A stretch of 46,585 bases of DNA, taken from positions 1 through 46,585 of the IMG/VR virus record IMGVR_UViG_3300045933_000150, one strand, 5' to 3'. Below are positions 30,828 to 39,108 of this stretch, in pieces; the stretch's first letter is position 1; each line of letters starts with the position of its first letter. The stretch is from a virus. Both the position numbers and the translations under genes were made by a program. The notes under the pieces were generated by a model, which was given only the letters and a program-made list of their open reading frames with translations, had not been told where the DNA came from and did no database searches.

Positions 30828-31313
30828 TCATGCGAAGACCTGCCTCCCCTTGACCAGATCCCGCACCAGATCCTTCTCACACTGATCGACCACGTCCTGG
30901 TACTCGCGTTCCTTCTGGCGCTCGAAGCGGGCCTCCGACTCCTCGAAGCTCCGGATCCAGTTACGGTTCGCCTGCTGGGGGTCGACTGACCCGCCTTCGG
31001 TCTTGTCGTGGGCACGTAGCCAGTCGAGGACCCAGAGGCCGAGGGGCCGGTACTCGCCACGGGGACCCATGACCTCGTACTCCTTGACGAGGTGATCCTG
31101 GGCCGGCACTACGCCACGGCGGAAGACGCGGTAGAGGACCCAGCGTTCCATGCGGCGGTGCCAGTGGGGTTCGAGGTCGGGGTCGTAGCGACGGAGCGAT
31201 TTCAAAAAAAAGGGCGGCGCCGCCCTTGGCGAGGAAGCTTCCCTTGCTAGCTGCCATCGCCGCGCGTAGGTTGGCGCCGTCCGCCGTTCTTTCACTCGGG
31301 GGAACTCGATCAT
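30828..31313 (-). CDS. Structural-region hypothetical protein, 161 aa
   Basis: ATG at 31313 overlaps the decoration gene stop (ATGA). The part after residue 42 is natural-looking: YDPDLEPHWHRRMERWVLYR, then GVVPAQDHLVKEYEV, GPRGEYRPLGLWVLDWLRAH and a C-terminal coiled coil. This WVLYR...RPLGLWVL pattern occurs next to phage capsid genes. Residues 29-38 are coded by a terminator-like hairpin with T8 (31204-31227). An internal ATG at 31151 (MERWVLYR) would avoid it. The start is thus uncertain. Role unknown; perhaps a head-completion factor. Confidence 0.55.
   Translation of the reverse strand: MIEFPRVKERRTAPTYARRWQLAREASSPRAAPPFFLKSLRRYDPDLEPHWHRRMERWVLYRVFRRGVVPAQDHLVKEYEVMGPRGEYRPLGLWVLDWLRAHDKTEGGSVDPQQANRNWIRSFEESEARFERQKEREYQDVVDQCEKDLVRDLVKGRQVFA
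31204..31227 (-). terminator. Terminator-like hairpin plus T8 inside the 161-aa gene
   Basis: On the - strand AAGGGCG-GCGC-CGCCCTT forms a 7-bp stem with a 4-base loop, directly followed by the rest of a run of 8 T. It lies about 85 bases after the decoration-protein stop. It would end or reduce late transcription here. The T8 run (codons TTT TTT TTG) is also prone to slippage in a G+C-rich genome. Confidence 0.6.
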
Positions 31314-31714
31314 GCGCTCGCGTTGTCGAGGCGTTCGATCCAAACGTTCAGGGTGAGCTCCGCTGTCGAGCCGGTGTCAGCCGCAGCGGATGACTTCTTG
31401 ATGAGGAGCGCTGTCCCGGCCGGCACCTCAGCCGAGGAGGCCAGCGTGTGGCTGACAATCACCCCCGCCGCCTGGGAATCGGCGACCGCGTAGTTGACGT
31501 AGAGGGTCGGGGTCGCGATGGTCCCCACCGTGACGTTCTGCGTGTTGGTGGCGCCGTTCGCGGTGTTGAAGATGGTCTCGGCACGGATGACCCGCGTGGC
31601 ATTCGCCATGTCGAGGTAAGCGAAGGACTGGTTATCCGCCGTCACTAGCTTGATGACATGGGAGATACAACGGTAGCGGGCGTCAGCGTGAAGGTTCCTG
31701 TTCTTGATCGACAT
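31310..31714 (-). CDS. Head decoration-like protein, 134 aa
   Basis: N-terminal SIKNRNLHADARYRCISHVI, then beta-rich repeats (FNTANGATNTQNVTVGTIAT, LTLNVWIERLDN). It directly follows the major capsid gene and is of the size and beta content of cementing/decoration proteins. No family signature is recognised. It is separated from the capsid gene by a strong hairpin (31755-31790). Confidence 0.55.
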   Translation of the reverse strand: MSIKNRNLHADARYRCISHVIKLVTADNQSFAYLDMANATRVIRAETIFNTANGATNTQNVTVGTIATPTLYVNYAVADSQAAGVIVSHTLASSAEVPAGTALLIKKSSAAADTGSTAELTLNVWIERLDNASA

Positions 31715-31754
31715 AGTGACTCCCCCCTTTCGGGGATACTGGGTTGAGGTAGGG

Positions 31755-31790
31755 CTGGGGGAGGAATGAGGGATCTCACCCCTCCCCCAG
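31755..31790. terminator. Perfect 10-bp hairpin between capsid and decoration genes
   Basis: CTGGGGGAGG (31755-31764) and CCTCCCCCAG (31781-31790) form a perfect stem with a 16-base loop. T5 (31794-31798) follows on the + strand, so as an intrinsic terminator it points in the + direction (stopping antisense reads). On the - strand it lies right after the capsid stop without a T run, and could protect the capsid mRNA or lower downstream expression. Confidence 0.55.
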
Positions 31791-31804
31791 GGCTTTTTGG
31801 TGGG

Positions 31805-33091
31805 CTATTCCGTGATCGTGTGAAGGACCGCACACTTGCGAGAGTTGTCGATCCCCAGCTGCGAGTAAGAGAAGTAGGTGGCGATGGCCGAGTCCTTGTT
31901 GGTCGCCGTCCGGCAGAGGACCGCGCCGTCATCGTCGTACCACTGCCAGTCCTCGTTGATGTGAAACTCGAAGGCCGACATCGAGAGGAAGTAGATCCGG
32001 CCCAGGGTCTGAGGCGTCTGGGTGAGCGAGGCATCCTTCTCGACCACCATGGGAACGCCGTTATAGTCGAGGGCCTTGAAGCCGCCGTCGAGCGAGAGCT
32101 CGTTGACGAAGCGCTTGTCAGCGGTCACGAGGCCCAGGTACTTCCGGCGGATGGCGTGGTTCGTGAGGATCAACCCGGGGACGGTGTCGGTCTCGATGTC
32201 CGTCTGGTCGAACGCCTGCTGCATGCCGTCGAGGGTGAGGGCGCCGGCCATGTTGATCATCGGCGTCTGCCACCAGAGGTTCCCGGTGCGGTTGATGCCG
32301 CCGACATAGCTCTGGGAATCGGAGGCACCGTCGAGACCGTTCGTGGTCCCGGGGTTGGCGTTATTGCAAAGCGCCTCGAGGCCCCAGGATTCGACCGCCG
32401 ACTTCCAGGTCGTGGAGGAGGTGCGGTTCCTGGTGCCGGTCCGGATGACGACGTCGTTCGTGTCGGTCGTGATGACGGCCGGGAGGACCGCGGTGTCGGC
32501 GTCGGTGATCGAGGAGATGGTGACCGCCGAGCCGTTTGTGATGTTCGCCCCATCCGAGCCGTTACAGATGTCGACCACCATGCCGGCCTGGAGGTACTTT
32601 GTGGACTCGACCTCGAGGTTCGCCGAGGCGGTGGTGGTCTTACAGCGGGTCAGTACCGAGGTGCCGTCGTGCCAGAACTGACGGTTCTGGTCCTGGGCGA
32701 CATCCTTCTGGAGGCCGTCCATCTCGCTCTTGATCCCACGGACGAAGCTCCCGACATTCGACTTCGTGGCCGAGCGCGCGGGTCCCGTGACCTTGATCTG
32801 GCCGTAGTGGTACTTGACCTTGTAGATCGCGTTGTCGTACTGCTGGTTCCCGGCCCCAGGGATCTGGTTGTAGACCCCATCCAGGCCAGCGTCTTCCTGA
32901 CGCGAACCGACACCGACGTTGCGCCCGATGTGAAGCGGGATGACGGCGTACTTTCCACCCTCGAAGTTCTTTCGGTTCTTCTTGACCTTCGAGAGGAAGT
33001 AGGTGCGGGTGTTGAGTTGCTCCCTGACGGGTCCTTCGTAGACTTCCTTCAGGATCTTCGTGACAGCTGTGTTTGCGGTATCAAAGGCCAT
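31805..33091 (-). CDS. Major capsid protein, 428 aa
   Basis: Starts AFDTANTAVTKILKEVYEGP. There is an N-terminal helical arm, a beta-rich middle (YAVIPLHIGRNVGVGSRQED), and a domain with ESWGLEALCNNANPGT and NHAIRRKYLGLVTADKRFVN, followed by a strand pair (FEFHINEDWQWYDDDGAVLC). The HK97-fold layout, the size, and the place after a scaffold gene support the call. An N-terminal arm with EVYEGPVREQLN and a TRTYFLSKVKKN segment is typical of phage capsid proteins with such scaffolds. Expression is probably high; a strong hairpin follows. Confidence 0.8.
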   Translation of the reverse strand: MAFDTANTAVTKILKEVYEGPVREQLNTRTYFLSKVKKNRKNFEGGKYAVIPLHIGRNVGVGSRQEDAGLDGVYNQIPGAGNQQYDNAIYKVKYHYGQIKVTGPARSATKSNVGSFVRGIKSEMDGLQKDVAQDQNRQFWHDGTSVLTRCKTTTASANLEVESTKYLQAGMVVDICNGSDGANITNGSAVTISSITDADTAVLPAVITTDTNDVVIRTGTRNRTSSTTWKSAVESWGLEALCNNANPGTTNGLDGASDSQSYVGGINRTGNLWWQTPMINMAGALTLDGMQQAFDQTDIETDTVPGLILTNHAIRRKYLGLVTADKRFVNELSLDGGFKALDYNGVPMVVEKDASLTQTPQTLGRIYFLSMSAFEFHINEDWQWYDDDGAVLCRTATNKDSAIATYFSYSQLGIDNSRKCAVLHTITE

Positions 33092-33143
33092 GACGACTCA
33101 TGGCCCGATACAAGGGATACGGGCGCTCTCCTTTCCTTCTGGG

Positions 33144-34007
33144 TTACTGAGGCTGCATGGCGGCGATCAGCATCGCTTCCGCCACTTCTTCCGATCGTCC
33201 GCTCAAGAGATCCTTCTTCGTCAGAGGCTTGGCCGGAATCGCAGCCGCGCCGCCGCGACCCTCGACCAGGTTCTTTCCCGATTCGATCTTCGACTTCACG
33301 TAGTCCTGCTGCTGGCTCTTCAAGATCCCCTCGAAGACCGACAGCGTTTCCTTGGCCGCCTCCTCGGGGGTCATGTTCCCGTTTGTGTACTGGAGCCCGG
33401 TCGACATGAGCTGGAGCATCTGCTGGGCTCTCGGGTGCGAAGACAGCTTCTTATAGGTCTCGGAGGCTTCGAGGGCGCTCCTGGTGGAGGCGAACTGGCT
33501 CTCGACCCGCTGGCGCTCGGCTGCCTGGAGCCGTGCCGTCTCCTGGTCCTGCTCCCGCTTCTCGATCGCCGCGAGGCGCTCCTCGAGGAGCTTGACCGGG
33601 TCCTTTGGACCCTCCGGCTGGACGGGTGTCTGCGGGGGCGGGGCCTGGGCTTGTTCGGCCTCCTGTGCCCTCAGGCTCTGGAGGTACTTGATCCCCAGGA
33701 TCTTGAAGGCGTTCGACTCGTCCTTCGTGATCTTGACCCGCTGGCCATCGAAGTCGAACTCGTCGAACTCGACAGCCGGTGCCGTCTGGGCCGGGGCGGG
33801 AGTCATGGGTTCGGCTGGAGGCGTCTCGGCCGGCGTGGTCTCCGGGGCCGGGGCCGCGGGCTCCTGGGCCTGGATCTCCCCCTCCGGGAACATCTTCTCG
33901 ACCATGGCATCCGCCGCCTCGTGGGCAGCCGAGAGGCCGGGCATCCTGGGCTCAGGGGCCGTCGCTACCGCGCCGCCACCGCCCGCATCTTGCGTTACCT
34001 GTTCCAT
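33144..34007 (-). CDS. Capsid scaffolding protein, 287 aa
   Basis: Acidic and Pro/Ala-rich N-terminal 90 residues (PAAPAPETTPAETPPAEP), then an FDFDGQRVKITKDE strand, a central coiled coil (KLLEERLAAIEKREQDQETA) and a helical C terminus with DLLSGRSEEVAEAMLIA. The size, the charge pattern and the position between portal and capsid genes are those of phage scaffold proteins, which guide assembly and then leave the head. No protease is encoded nearby, so exit is likely without cleavage. Confidence 0.75.
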   Translation of the reverse strand: MEQVTQDAGGGGAVATAPEPRMPGLSAAHEAADAMVEKMFPEGEIQAQEPAAPAPETTPAETPPAEPMTPAPAQTAPAVEFDEFDFDGQRVKITKDESNAFKILGIKYLQSLRAQEAEQAQAPPPQTPVQPEGPKDPVKLLEERLAAIEKREQDQETARLQAAERQRVESQFASTRSALEASETYKKLSSHPRAQQMLQLMSTGLQYTNGNMTPEEAAKETLSVFEGILKSQQQDYVKSKIESGKNLVEGRGGAAAIPAKPLTKKDLLSGRSEEVAEAMLIAAMQPQ

Positions 34008-34018
34008 TGAAACTCCTT

Positions 34019-36073
34019 TCAGGCTTGCATCGTGAGTTCAGGGGCGGGGACGTCGGGCGTCGGCTGGCCGCCAGGCTCCTCCATCGGCTCCTCTTCGCCC
34101 TGCGGCATGTCCATGACCACCCCCTGGGCCGCAAGCTGGATGTCCGTGAGCTCCTGGGCTCGCATCTCGAAGAGCTGGGCGATCTCCGGAGTCTCGTTCT
34201 CGCGGTAGTAGGGGGTCTTCTGGAAGTTCCGGAGGGCCTCGAGGTGGATAGCAGGGTCATCCGAAGGGTGCACCGGCTGGGGGATCCCCTGCATCATGAG
34301 GAGGTTCGCCTCCTCGGCGTTCTGGGTGTCGGCTTGGCCTTCGGAGAGGAAGGGTTCCTCGCTCCCCAGCTTCAGCATCTGGATGATCTTCTTCCGGTCG
34401 GTGACCGGGTGGAGGACCTGGGCGTTTATGAGCTCGATCATCCACTGCTTCCGCTGCATGGGAGAGGACGGGATCTGGGAGCCCATCGAGGTGTCGACGT
34501 CGAAGTAGTTGACCCCAGGCATCCCGGCGTTCTTCCCGACGAGGAGGGACCCCGTGAAGACCATGGTCTCAACCTTCCCGCCCTTCCCGGTGACCTTCAT
34601 CACCCGGTCCTCGGTCATGTTCTTGTGAGCGAGGTTCAAGAGCCAGTTCCCGATCTTCGAGAGCTGGACCCCGGCGAGCATGAAGGTCGGGGCGTAGGTC
34701 TGCTCGTCCTGTTCCTGGAGGAGTGCGATGGCGCTGGCCGCCCGGACCCCGCCAGGGGCCCTAGCCTGGGTCACCTCATGGACCGACATCGTGTCCTCGA
34801 TGTCCTTGAGTGCCCACTCCCCGCGCTTCATGTTGTACTCGGGCATGGAGGGCGGCGAGAGATAGGCCGGCGGGGTGACGCCGTTGAAGCCGATCTTCTC
34901 CCCGACCGAGGTCGTGAAGGCAGCGTCCGAGACCTGGGCCGAGTTCGGGAGGAGAAGCTTCGGGTTCGCCATCTTGTTCCCGTTCTCGATCAGCTGGTTC
35001 CGCCAGCGGTTGTACTCCGCCTGAATCGGGATCGAGTGCTCGAGGGGACAGCTCCCCCAGAAGCGACCGGGGATCTGGATGTCGAAGAGGTGGACGTAGG
35101 GGATGCGGAGGAAGGGGTTCGGGAGGTCGCGCGAGTCCCGGGGCGTGAGCGCCTTCCCGCCCGCAATGAAGCAGTGGTAGCCCTTGGGGAACTTCTTCGT
35201 GGGGTTCACCCAGAGCTCGTGCCCCATGACCACGTCATCCTCGTTCGACTCCTGCATGAACCCGGCGTAGGGACCGGCAAGCTGCTTGATTCGCTTGAGG
35301 TAGAAGTTCGTGAGTGCCGAGTCCTCGCTGTCGGGCGTGATCCTCACCCCGTAGCGGTCCTCGAGGTAATCCGGGTGGAACATCTGGGTGTCGATGAGCC
35401 AGGCCGCGTCCTCGAGACTGGTGGCGACCGGGTCGACATCGACGGAGAATGGCGGCCGGACCCTGACGTCGAGGTCTCCGAGGTTGAGGGAGCCCCCGAC
35501 CTTCTTCATGAAGGGGCCGTACTCGCCGACGAAGGGCTCCAGTTCCTCGGGGGAGAAGCCCAGTTCCGCCCCGGCGTGGGGATCCCAGGCAGCCCTGAGG
35601 AAGACGTTCCCGGTGGTGCCGAGCCAGGTGAAGGCGTCGACCATCTTCCGGTCCATGCCGAGCCACTTCCAGTAGTACTCGAGGAGCTTCTTCCCGACGA
35701 GGGCTCTCGCCTGGTCGTCCATGTCCCCGGTGGCCGGGGTAACGCTCCAGATCGGGCGTTCCTTGAGGGCCTTCGAGACAAACTTCCGCACCGCCGGCAT
35801 GAGGCGGTTGAAGACGACCCGGGAGCGCCCGGGAATCGAAGGCGGGGTGATGAGGTTCCCGGTCTGGTTGTCGAAGACGTGGTACTGGTAGCCCATGTAC
35901 TGGGCGATGTTGACGAACCACTGGCGCTCGAGTGACTGCCGGGTGCGGTCGCGGTCGCTCCAGCGCTCCTCGACGAAGCCGATGACCTGGCGTTCGTCCT
36001 TCCAGTCGATACGGTTGCTCGTCCCGTTCTTCGACCCGGGGTTCGCGAGGCGGTCTGGTCCGAGGGAGGGCAC
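34019..36073 (-). CDS. Portal protein, 684 aa (P22-like)
   Basis: The N-terminal domain has VEERWSDRDRTRQSLERQWF and NIAQYMGYQYHVFDNQTGNL. The stem region includes FNRLMPAVRKFVSKALKERP, the clip/wing area DPHAGAELGFSPEELEPFVG and PPFSVDVDPVATSLEDAAW. Late on there is GVRAASAIALLQEQDEQTYA, a helix typical of portal crowns, and the end is Glu/Pro-rich. The length and pattern match large portals of podovirus P22 type. Twelve copies would form the DNA channel at one head vertex. The gene order terminase-portal-scaffold-capsid is standard. Confidence 0.85.
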   Translation of the reverse strand: MPSLGPDRLANPGSKNGTSNRIDWKDERQVIGFVEERWSDRDRTRQSLERQWFVNIAQYMGYQYHVFDNQTGNLITPPSIPGRSRVVFNRLMPAVRKFVSKALKERPIWSVTPATGDMDDQARALVGKKLLEYYWKWLGMDRKMVDAFTWLGTTGNVFLRAAWDPHAGAELGFSPEELEPFVGEYGPFMKKVGGSLNLGDLDVRVRPPFSVDVDPVATSLEDAAWLIDTQMFHPDYLEDRYGVRITPDSEDSALTNFYLKRIKQLAGPYAGFMQESNEDDVVMGHELWVNPTKKFPKGYHCFIAGGKALTPRDSRDLPNPFLRIPYVHLFDIQIPGRFWGSCPLEHSIPIQAEYNRWRNQLIENGNKMANPKLLLPNSAQVSDAAFTTSVGEKIGFNGVTPPAYLSPPSMPEYNMKRGEWALKDIEDTMSVHEVTQARAPGGVRAASAIALLQEQDEQTYAPTFMLAGVQLSKIGNWLLNLAHKNMTEDRVMKVTGKGGKVETMVFTGSLLVGKNAGMPGVNYFDVDTSMGSQIPSSPMQRKQWMIELINAQVLHPVTDRKKIIQMLKLGSEEPFLSEGQADTQNAEEANLLMMQGIPQPVHPSDDPAIHLEALRNFQKTPYYRENETPEIAQLFEMRAQELTDIQLAAQGVVMDMPQGEEEPMEEPGGQPTPDVPAPELTMQA

Positions 36074-36390
36074 TAGTAGACCCCTTGGCCTCCGAAGTAC
36101 CTGGCTTGCTCAAGCTCGTGGGCCTTCACTTCAAGCTCGAGGCGACTCTTCCGGTCCTGAGGACTCTCCGGCGGGTCGCGGTCCTTCGCTTCCATCTGCC
36201 AGTAGGTGGTGATGTCCTTCGCCGTCAGGCGGTTTTCGAGGCTCCGGATCAGCTTCAGGTACTCCTTCTCCCGGGCCTGGTCGCGATCCATGACCTCGAG
36301 CCAGTTCTTCCGTGAAAGCCACGCCTGGTAGCCGAGGACGCCGGCAAGGAGCGTGAGAACAGCGGAAAGGACGTAGACTTCGGGCATCAC
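36073..36390 (-). CDS. Single-span membrane protein with coiled coil, 105 aa
   Basis: Residues 4-23 (YVLSAVLTLLAGVLGYQAWL) form one membrane span. The remainder is charged coiled coil (WLEVMDRDQAREKEYLKLIR; SRLELEVKAHELEQARYFGG). Such a plan is common for i-spanin-type or phage envelope proteins, but it lies between terminase and portal genes, where membrane proteins are unusual. The stop overlaps the portal start by one base. No exact family. Confidence 0.55.
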   Translation of the reverse strand: MMPEVYVLSAVLTLLAGVLGYQAWLSRKNWLEVMDRDQAREKEYLKLIRSLENRLTAKDITTYWQMEAKDRDPPESPQDRKSRLELEVKAHELEQARYFGGQGVY

Positions 36391-36584
36391 TTGCTCGCCA
36401 GTTCATCGAGGGCCGCGGAAATCTGCTCCTGAGCCTGCTTCAAGACTTCCTCGAGGGCCGCCTTCGAGTGGCTCCGGAAGGTCACCAGGTAGGAAGGCTC
36501 CCCGGATCCGACGCACGCTTGCCCGGTGACCTCAAGATCTGTCTTCGGGACCTGGATCTCGGCTTGCCATTCGGTCTTGACCAT
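36387..36584 (-). CDS. Hypothetical protein, 65 aa
   Basis: Two or three beta strands (EWQAEIQVPKTDLEVTGQAC, SYLVTFRSHS) and a C-terminal helix (KAALEEVLKQAQEQISAALD). The start ATG is 3 bases after the TerL stop, and the stop overlaps the next gene. Probably cytoplasmic. No function can be assigned. Confidence 0.5.
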   Translation of the reverse strand: MVKTEWQAEIQVPKTDLEVTGQACVGSGEPSYLVTFRSHSKAALEEVLKQAQEQISAALDELASK

Positions 36585-36587
36585 GGA

Positions 36588-38234
36588 TCAATACTCCGTT
36601 CCGAGCCCGCCGATATGCGGCGTAGGCTCCGTGAGGTTCCGATCCTTCATGTAGCGCTTCATCAGGTGGCGGTAGCGACGAGACTCAATGCCGTCCGTCA
36701 TCTTCACGTCCTCGATCTGGAGTTCCTGCTCGCGGATGAAGCCCTCGAGGCGATCGTGGGGCACGTAGCGCATGCCGGTGGCGCAGAGATAGCGAAGCGT
36801 GTCGGCAGCATGGTCGTTCTGCTTGTGGGGGATCTCGCGCTTCCGGGGAGCGTTCGGGTTCTTCGACTTGATCCAGCGCAGTTTCCGGAGTTCATCGATC
36901 AGGTTCTTACAGGTGACGAAAATCTGGAGCTGCGGGCGACCTGAGAGACCCTTCAGCATGGTGCCCTTGACGCGCTGGATCCCAGCCTCGAGCTGGTTAT
37001 CCGCGAAGGAGCAGAAAAGCCCGTAGCCGGCGAAGAGATCGCAGACACCGGAGCCGCCGGCCGAGGTGCGGGACCGCGAAGAGGGGTCGATGTAGCGGGC
37101 CTGGATCCTCTCCGAGCGGGGAGTCACAAACCACTTCTCGACCTCGCGGTTCTCGATTCGCTGATCGTCGACAACCACGGGCTCAATGACGACCCGCTTC
37201 TCCTGGCCCTCGGCGCGGGCAACCAAGTCCGCCACTTCCTTCCACTTGCTTGAGTGCTCGTAGAGCTCGCGATAGACGTAGAAGGTCTCGTCGGGGCTCA
37301 CCGCGCACCAGAGAGCCGCGAAGGTTTTCACGCCTGGGTCAATCGCGCAGTAGCGGGTCCAAGAGTCCGGGATCGCGAAGGGCTGGACCATGTGCTCGCG
37401 GGAGAACTCGGTGTAGACGAGGCCCTCGCCGCGGCGGGACTTCCCGTGAAGCGTGACCTCGACCTCCTCCTTCGAGAGCTGGGTCTCGATCTCCTTGACG
37501 ACCGAAGCCTGTACGTGGCCGCAGTCGCGGGCGCGATAGGTCGAGAACCTGAAGAGCTCGCACTCCGGGTCCCCAGTCTCGGCCCGGTCCTCGAGATCCA
37601 TGCACCAGGGCTCTGAGCGGATCAGGGTAGCACCGACCACCACCCGGCCGCCGTAGGCGAGGCGGCGCCGGAGGAGTTCCTCGTAGAGGATCTGGTCGAC
37701 CTCCTCGTCGATGACCGCGAGGTGAATGGCCGCCGCCTGGAGTTTCCGCCTCGCTTCCTCGAATCCCTGGCCCGAGATGAAGTCGATCTGCCCGCCCTTC
37801 TTCATGAGGACGTACTGTGGGATCGCGGTATTCGTGATGTTCGGTCCGCGCCTCTCGATCTCCCAGGAGGGGATGATGTCCTCCAAGTGGCGCCAGACAC
37901 CTTCCTGGATCGTCCGGTAGGAGGCACTGACGAGGTAGATCCTCGGGGCCGCCGGGGTCTCCTGGTAGGGGTGGTCCTCGCAGAGCCACCAGGCGATCTC
38001 CTGGGCGATGCTGCGCGACTTCCCGGACTGGCTCCCCCCGAAGACGAGCCGCGTCATGGCCGTCGAGCGGAAGAAGCCCTCCTGGTTCCGGAGGGGATGG
38101 TCGTCGGGGGCGAAGTTGTAGTACGGGTGCTCGATCCGGCGGCGGATCTCCCGCGCGTAGGCCATGACGGTGAGGAGGGCGTCACGGTCCTTCGCGATCC
38201 GGGTGCTGTCGACGTAGGTGTAGCTAGACGGCAA
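36588..38234 (-). CDS. terL: Terminase large subunit, 548 aa
   Basis: The ATPase domain has Walker A GGSQSGKS at residues 66-73, an adenine-binding-like R/Q region around 107-110 and Walker B LAVIDEE at 172-178. The nuclease domain has CAIDPG (D299), YIDPSS (D383) and NDHAADTLRYL (D474/D478), an RNase-H-like acidic set. It packages DNA into the prohead and cuts it, using ATP. The full domain order is present, and the length is usual. The next gene upstream overlaps it by 11 bases and is the likely small subunit. Confidence 0.9.
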   Translation of the reverse strand: MPSSYTYVDSTRIAKDRDALLTVMAYAREIRRRIEHPYYNFAPDDHPLRNQEGFFRSTAMTRLVFGGSQSGKSRSIAQEIAWWLCEDHPYQETPAAPRIYLVSASYRTIQEGVWRHLEDIIPSWEIERRGPNITNTAIPQYVLMKKGGQIDFISGQGFEEARRKLQAAAIHLAVIDEEVDQILYEELLRRRLAYGGRVVVGATLIRSEPWCMDLEDRAETGDPECELFRFSTYRARDCGHVQASVVKEIETQLSKEEVEVTLHGKSRRGEGLVYTEFSREHMVQPFAIPDSWTRYCAIDPGVKTFAALWCAVSPDETFYVYRELYEHSSKWKEVADLVARAEGQEKRVVIEPVVVDDQRIENREVEKWFVTPRSERIQARYIDPSSRSRTSAGGSGVCDLFAGYGLFCSFADNQLEAGIQRVKGTMLKGLSGRPQLQIFVTCKNLIDELRKLRWIKSKNPNAPRKREIPHKQNDHAADTLRYLCATGMRYVPHDRLEGFIREQELQIEDVKMTDGIESRRYRHLMKRYMKDRNLTEPTPHIGGLGTEY

Positions 38235-38904
38235 GCGCCTCTCGCTTCTTCTCCCGTTCGCGGGTGCTCTTTCGAGCCTTCCGCGCGAGGCGGGCCTTCT
38301 CCCTGACCTTCGGATCCGAGAACCCGTGGGCCTGGATCCCGTGGCCAGTGTGGAACCCCTTGTGGTCGAGGTACTGGAACTGCTCGAGGAGCGGCAGCAC
38401 GAACCCGTACCACTCCTTCATCAGCTCGTCGTTCGACTTCTGCATGAGGTCGCCGATGCCGCCGACCCCGGCCCGCCAGTTCTCCATGTCGTGGAGCCGG
38501 CGGAGGCATTCGGTGCGGAAGAGCTCGCTCGTGTCCTTGGCGAGGATCCGCTCCATGAGGAAGTCCTTCTGGGAGGTGTGGCTCCCGATGTCCTTCCACT
38601 CGGCGGGACCCTTCGGTTTCGGGGCGTCTGGCGGCGGGGCCTCGCCGACGAGGGCCGGCGGGATCCGGTTCTTGTGGCCACCCCACTTCCGCTTTGAAGG
38701 GCCGGGGATGGCGGCAGGGTTATCAGAGGCCACGGCCCCGGCACCTGGGTCCTCGGGTAACGGCCCTGAGGGGTCAGCTGCCCCCTCCGAGTTTGGGCCT
38801 TGGGGTGAGAGAGGGGTGTCTACTAGATGGGGCGAAGGAGTGGGCGGACCCCCGGCGTCAGAGCTCTCCGTCGCACCCAGAGATGGCTCCGCACCACAAG
38901 CCAT
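38224..38904 (-). CDS. Putative terminase small subunit, 226 aa, first late gene
   Basis: ATG at 38904 was chosen because GGAGGAG lies 6 bases upstream; an earlier in-frame ATG at 38922 lacks a site. The N-terminal 80 residues are Pro/Ser-rich and disordered. Residues about 95-180 hold a helical region (HTSQKDFLMERILAKDTSEL, then FRTECLRRLHDMENWRAGVG). The C-terminal end is very basic (KAARKSTREREKKREA-like coil), suited to bind DNA. A small subunit recognises phage DNA for TerL. The call rests on position and composition. Confidence 0.6.
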   Translation of the reverse strand: MACGAEPSLGATESSDAGGPPTPSPHLVDTPLSPQGPNSEGAADPSGPLPEDPGAGAVASDNPAAIPGPSKRKWGGHKNRIPPALVGEAPPPDAPKPKGPAEWKDIGSHTSQKDFLMERILAKDTSELFRTECLRRLHDMENWRAGVGGIGDLMQKSNDELMKEWYGFVLPLLEQFQYLDHKGFHTGHGIQAHGFSDPKVREKARLARKARKSTREREKKREALAV

Positions 38905-38925
38905 TGTGGTCTCCTCCGCCATACG

Positions 38926-38941
38926 CCACTACTGGTAGTGG
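38926..38941. promoter_or_regulatory. Inverted repeat CCACTAC-TG-GTAGTGG over the late promoter -10
   Basis: Perfect 7-bp arms with a 2-base centre. The arms cover the -10 (38932-38937, - strand) of the candidate late promoter and end 22 bases before the start codon at 38904. It is a likely operator. Confidence 0.5.
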
Positions 38942-38960
38942 TCAGAGTTTGGCCAGTCAA
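38932..38960 (-). promoter_or_regulatory. Candidate late promoter
   Basis: On the - strand TTGACT (38960-38955), 17 bases, then TACCAG (38937-38932). The -35 is good and the -10 poor, as expected for an activator-dependent promoter. It is the best candidate for the 27.5-kb late operon. Confidence 0.4.
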
Positions 38961-38996
38961 GAGGAAAGTGGACAGATTTTGGGCGGTCAAGGGAAA
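38941..38996. repeat. Two imperfect 26-base direct repeats upstream of the late promoter
   Basis: Copies at 38941-38967 and 38971-38996 share the pattern G-x-CAGA-x-TTTGG-x-C-x-GTCAAG with GGAAA at the end, 30 bp apart (about three helix turns). On the - strand each contains TTGAC. They may be activator binding sites. Confidence 0.55.
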
Positions 38997-39017
38997 TCTT
39001 GTGACAGTCACAAGATT
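38995..39017. promoter_or_regulatory. Perfect 23-bp palindrome in the divergent control region
   Basis: AATCTTGTGAC-A-GTCACAAGATT has two 11-bp arms and a single central base. It is the strongest palindrome in the window, and lies between the late operon and the + strand zinc-finger gene. It has the form of a site for a dimeric regulator. Confidence 0.65.
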
Positions 39018-39088
39018 CAGCGGCAAAGAGTCCGTGAACGGCCGGCTGATGCGGAAAGCCTGTAATTTAAGAGGCGTTGTGCGGTTTC

Positions 39089-39108
39089 TTGCCGCTGGGT
39101 AGCGGCAA
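39089..39108. promoter_or_regulatory. Inverted repeat TTGCCGCT-GGGT-AGCGGCAA
   Basis: 8-bp arms with a 4-base loop; AGCGGCAA is then repeated directly. There is no T run on either side, so it is more likely an operator or leader hairpin of the + strand gene at 39176 than a terminator. Confidence 0.45.
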
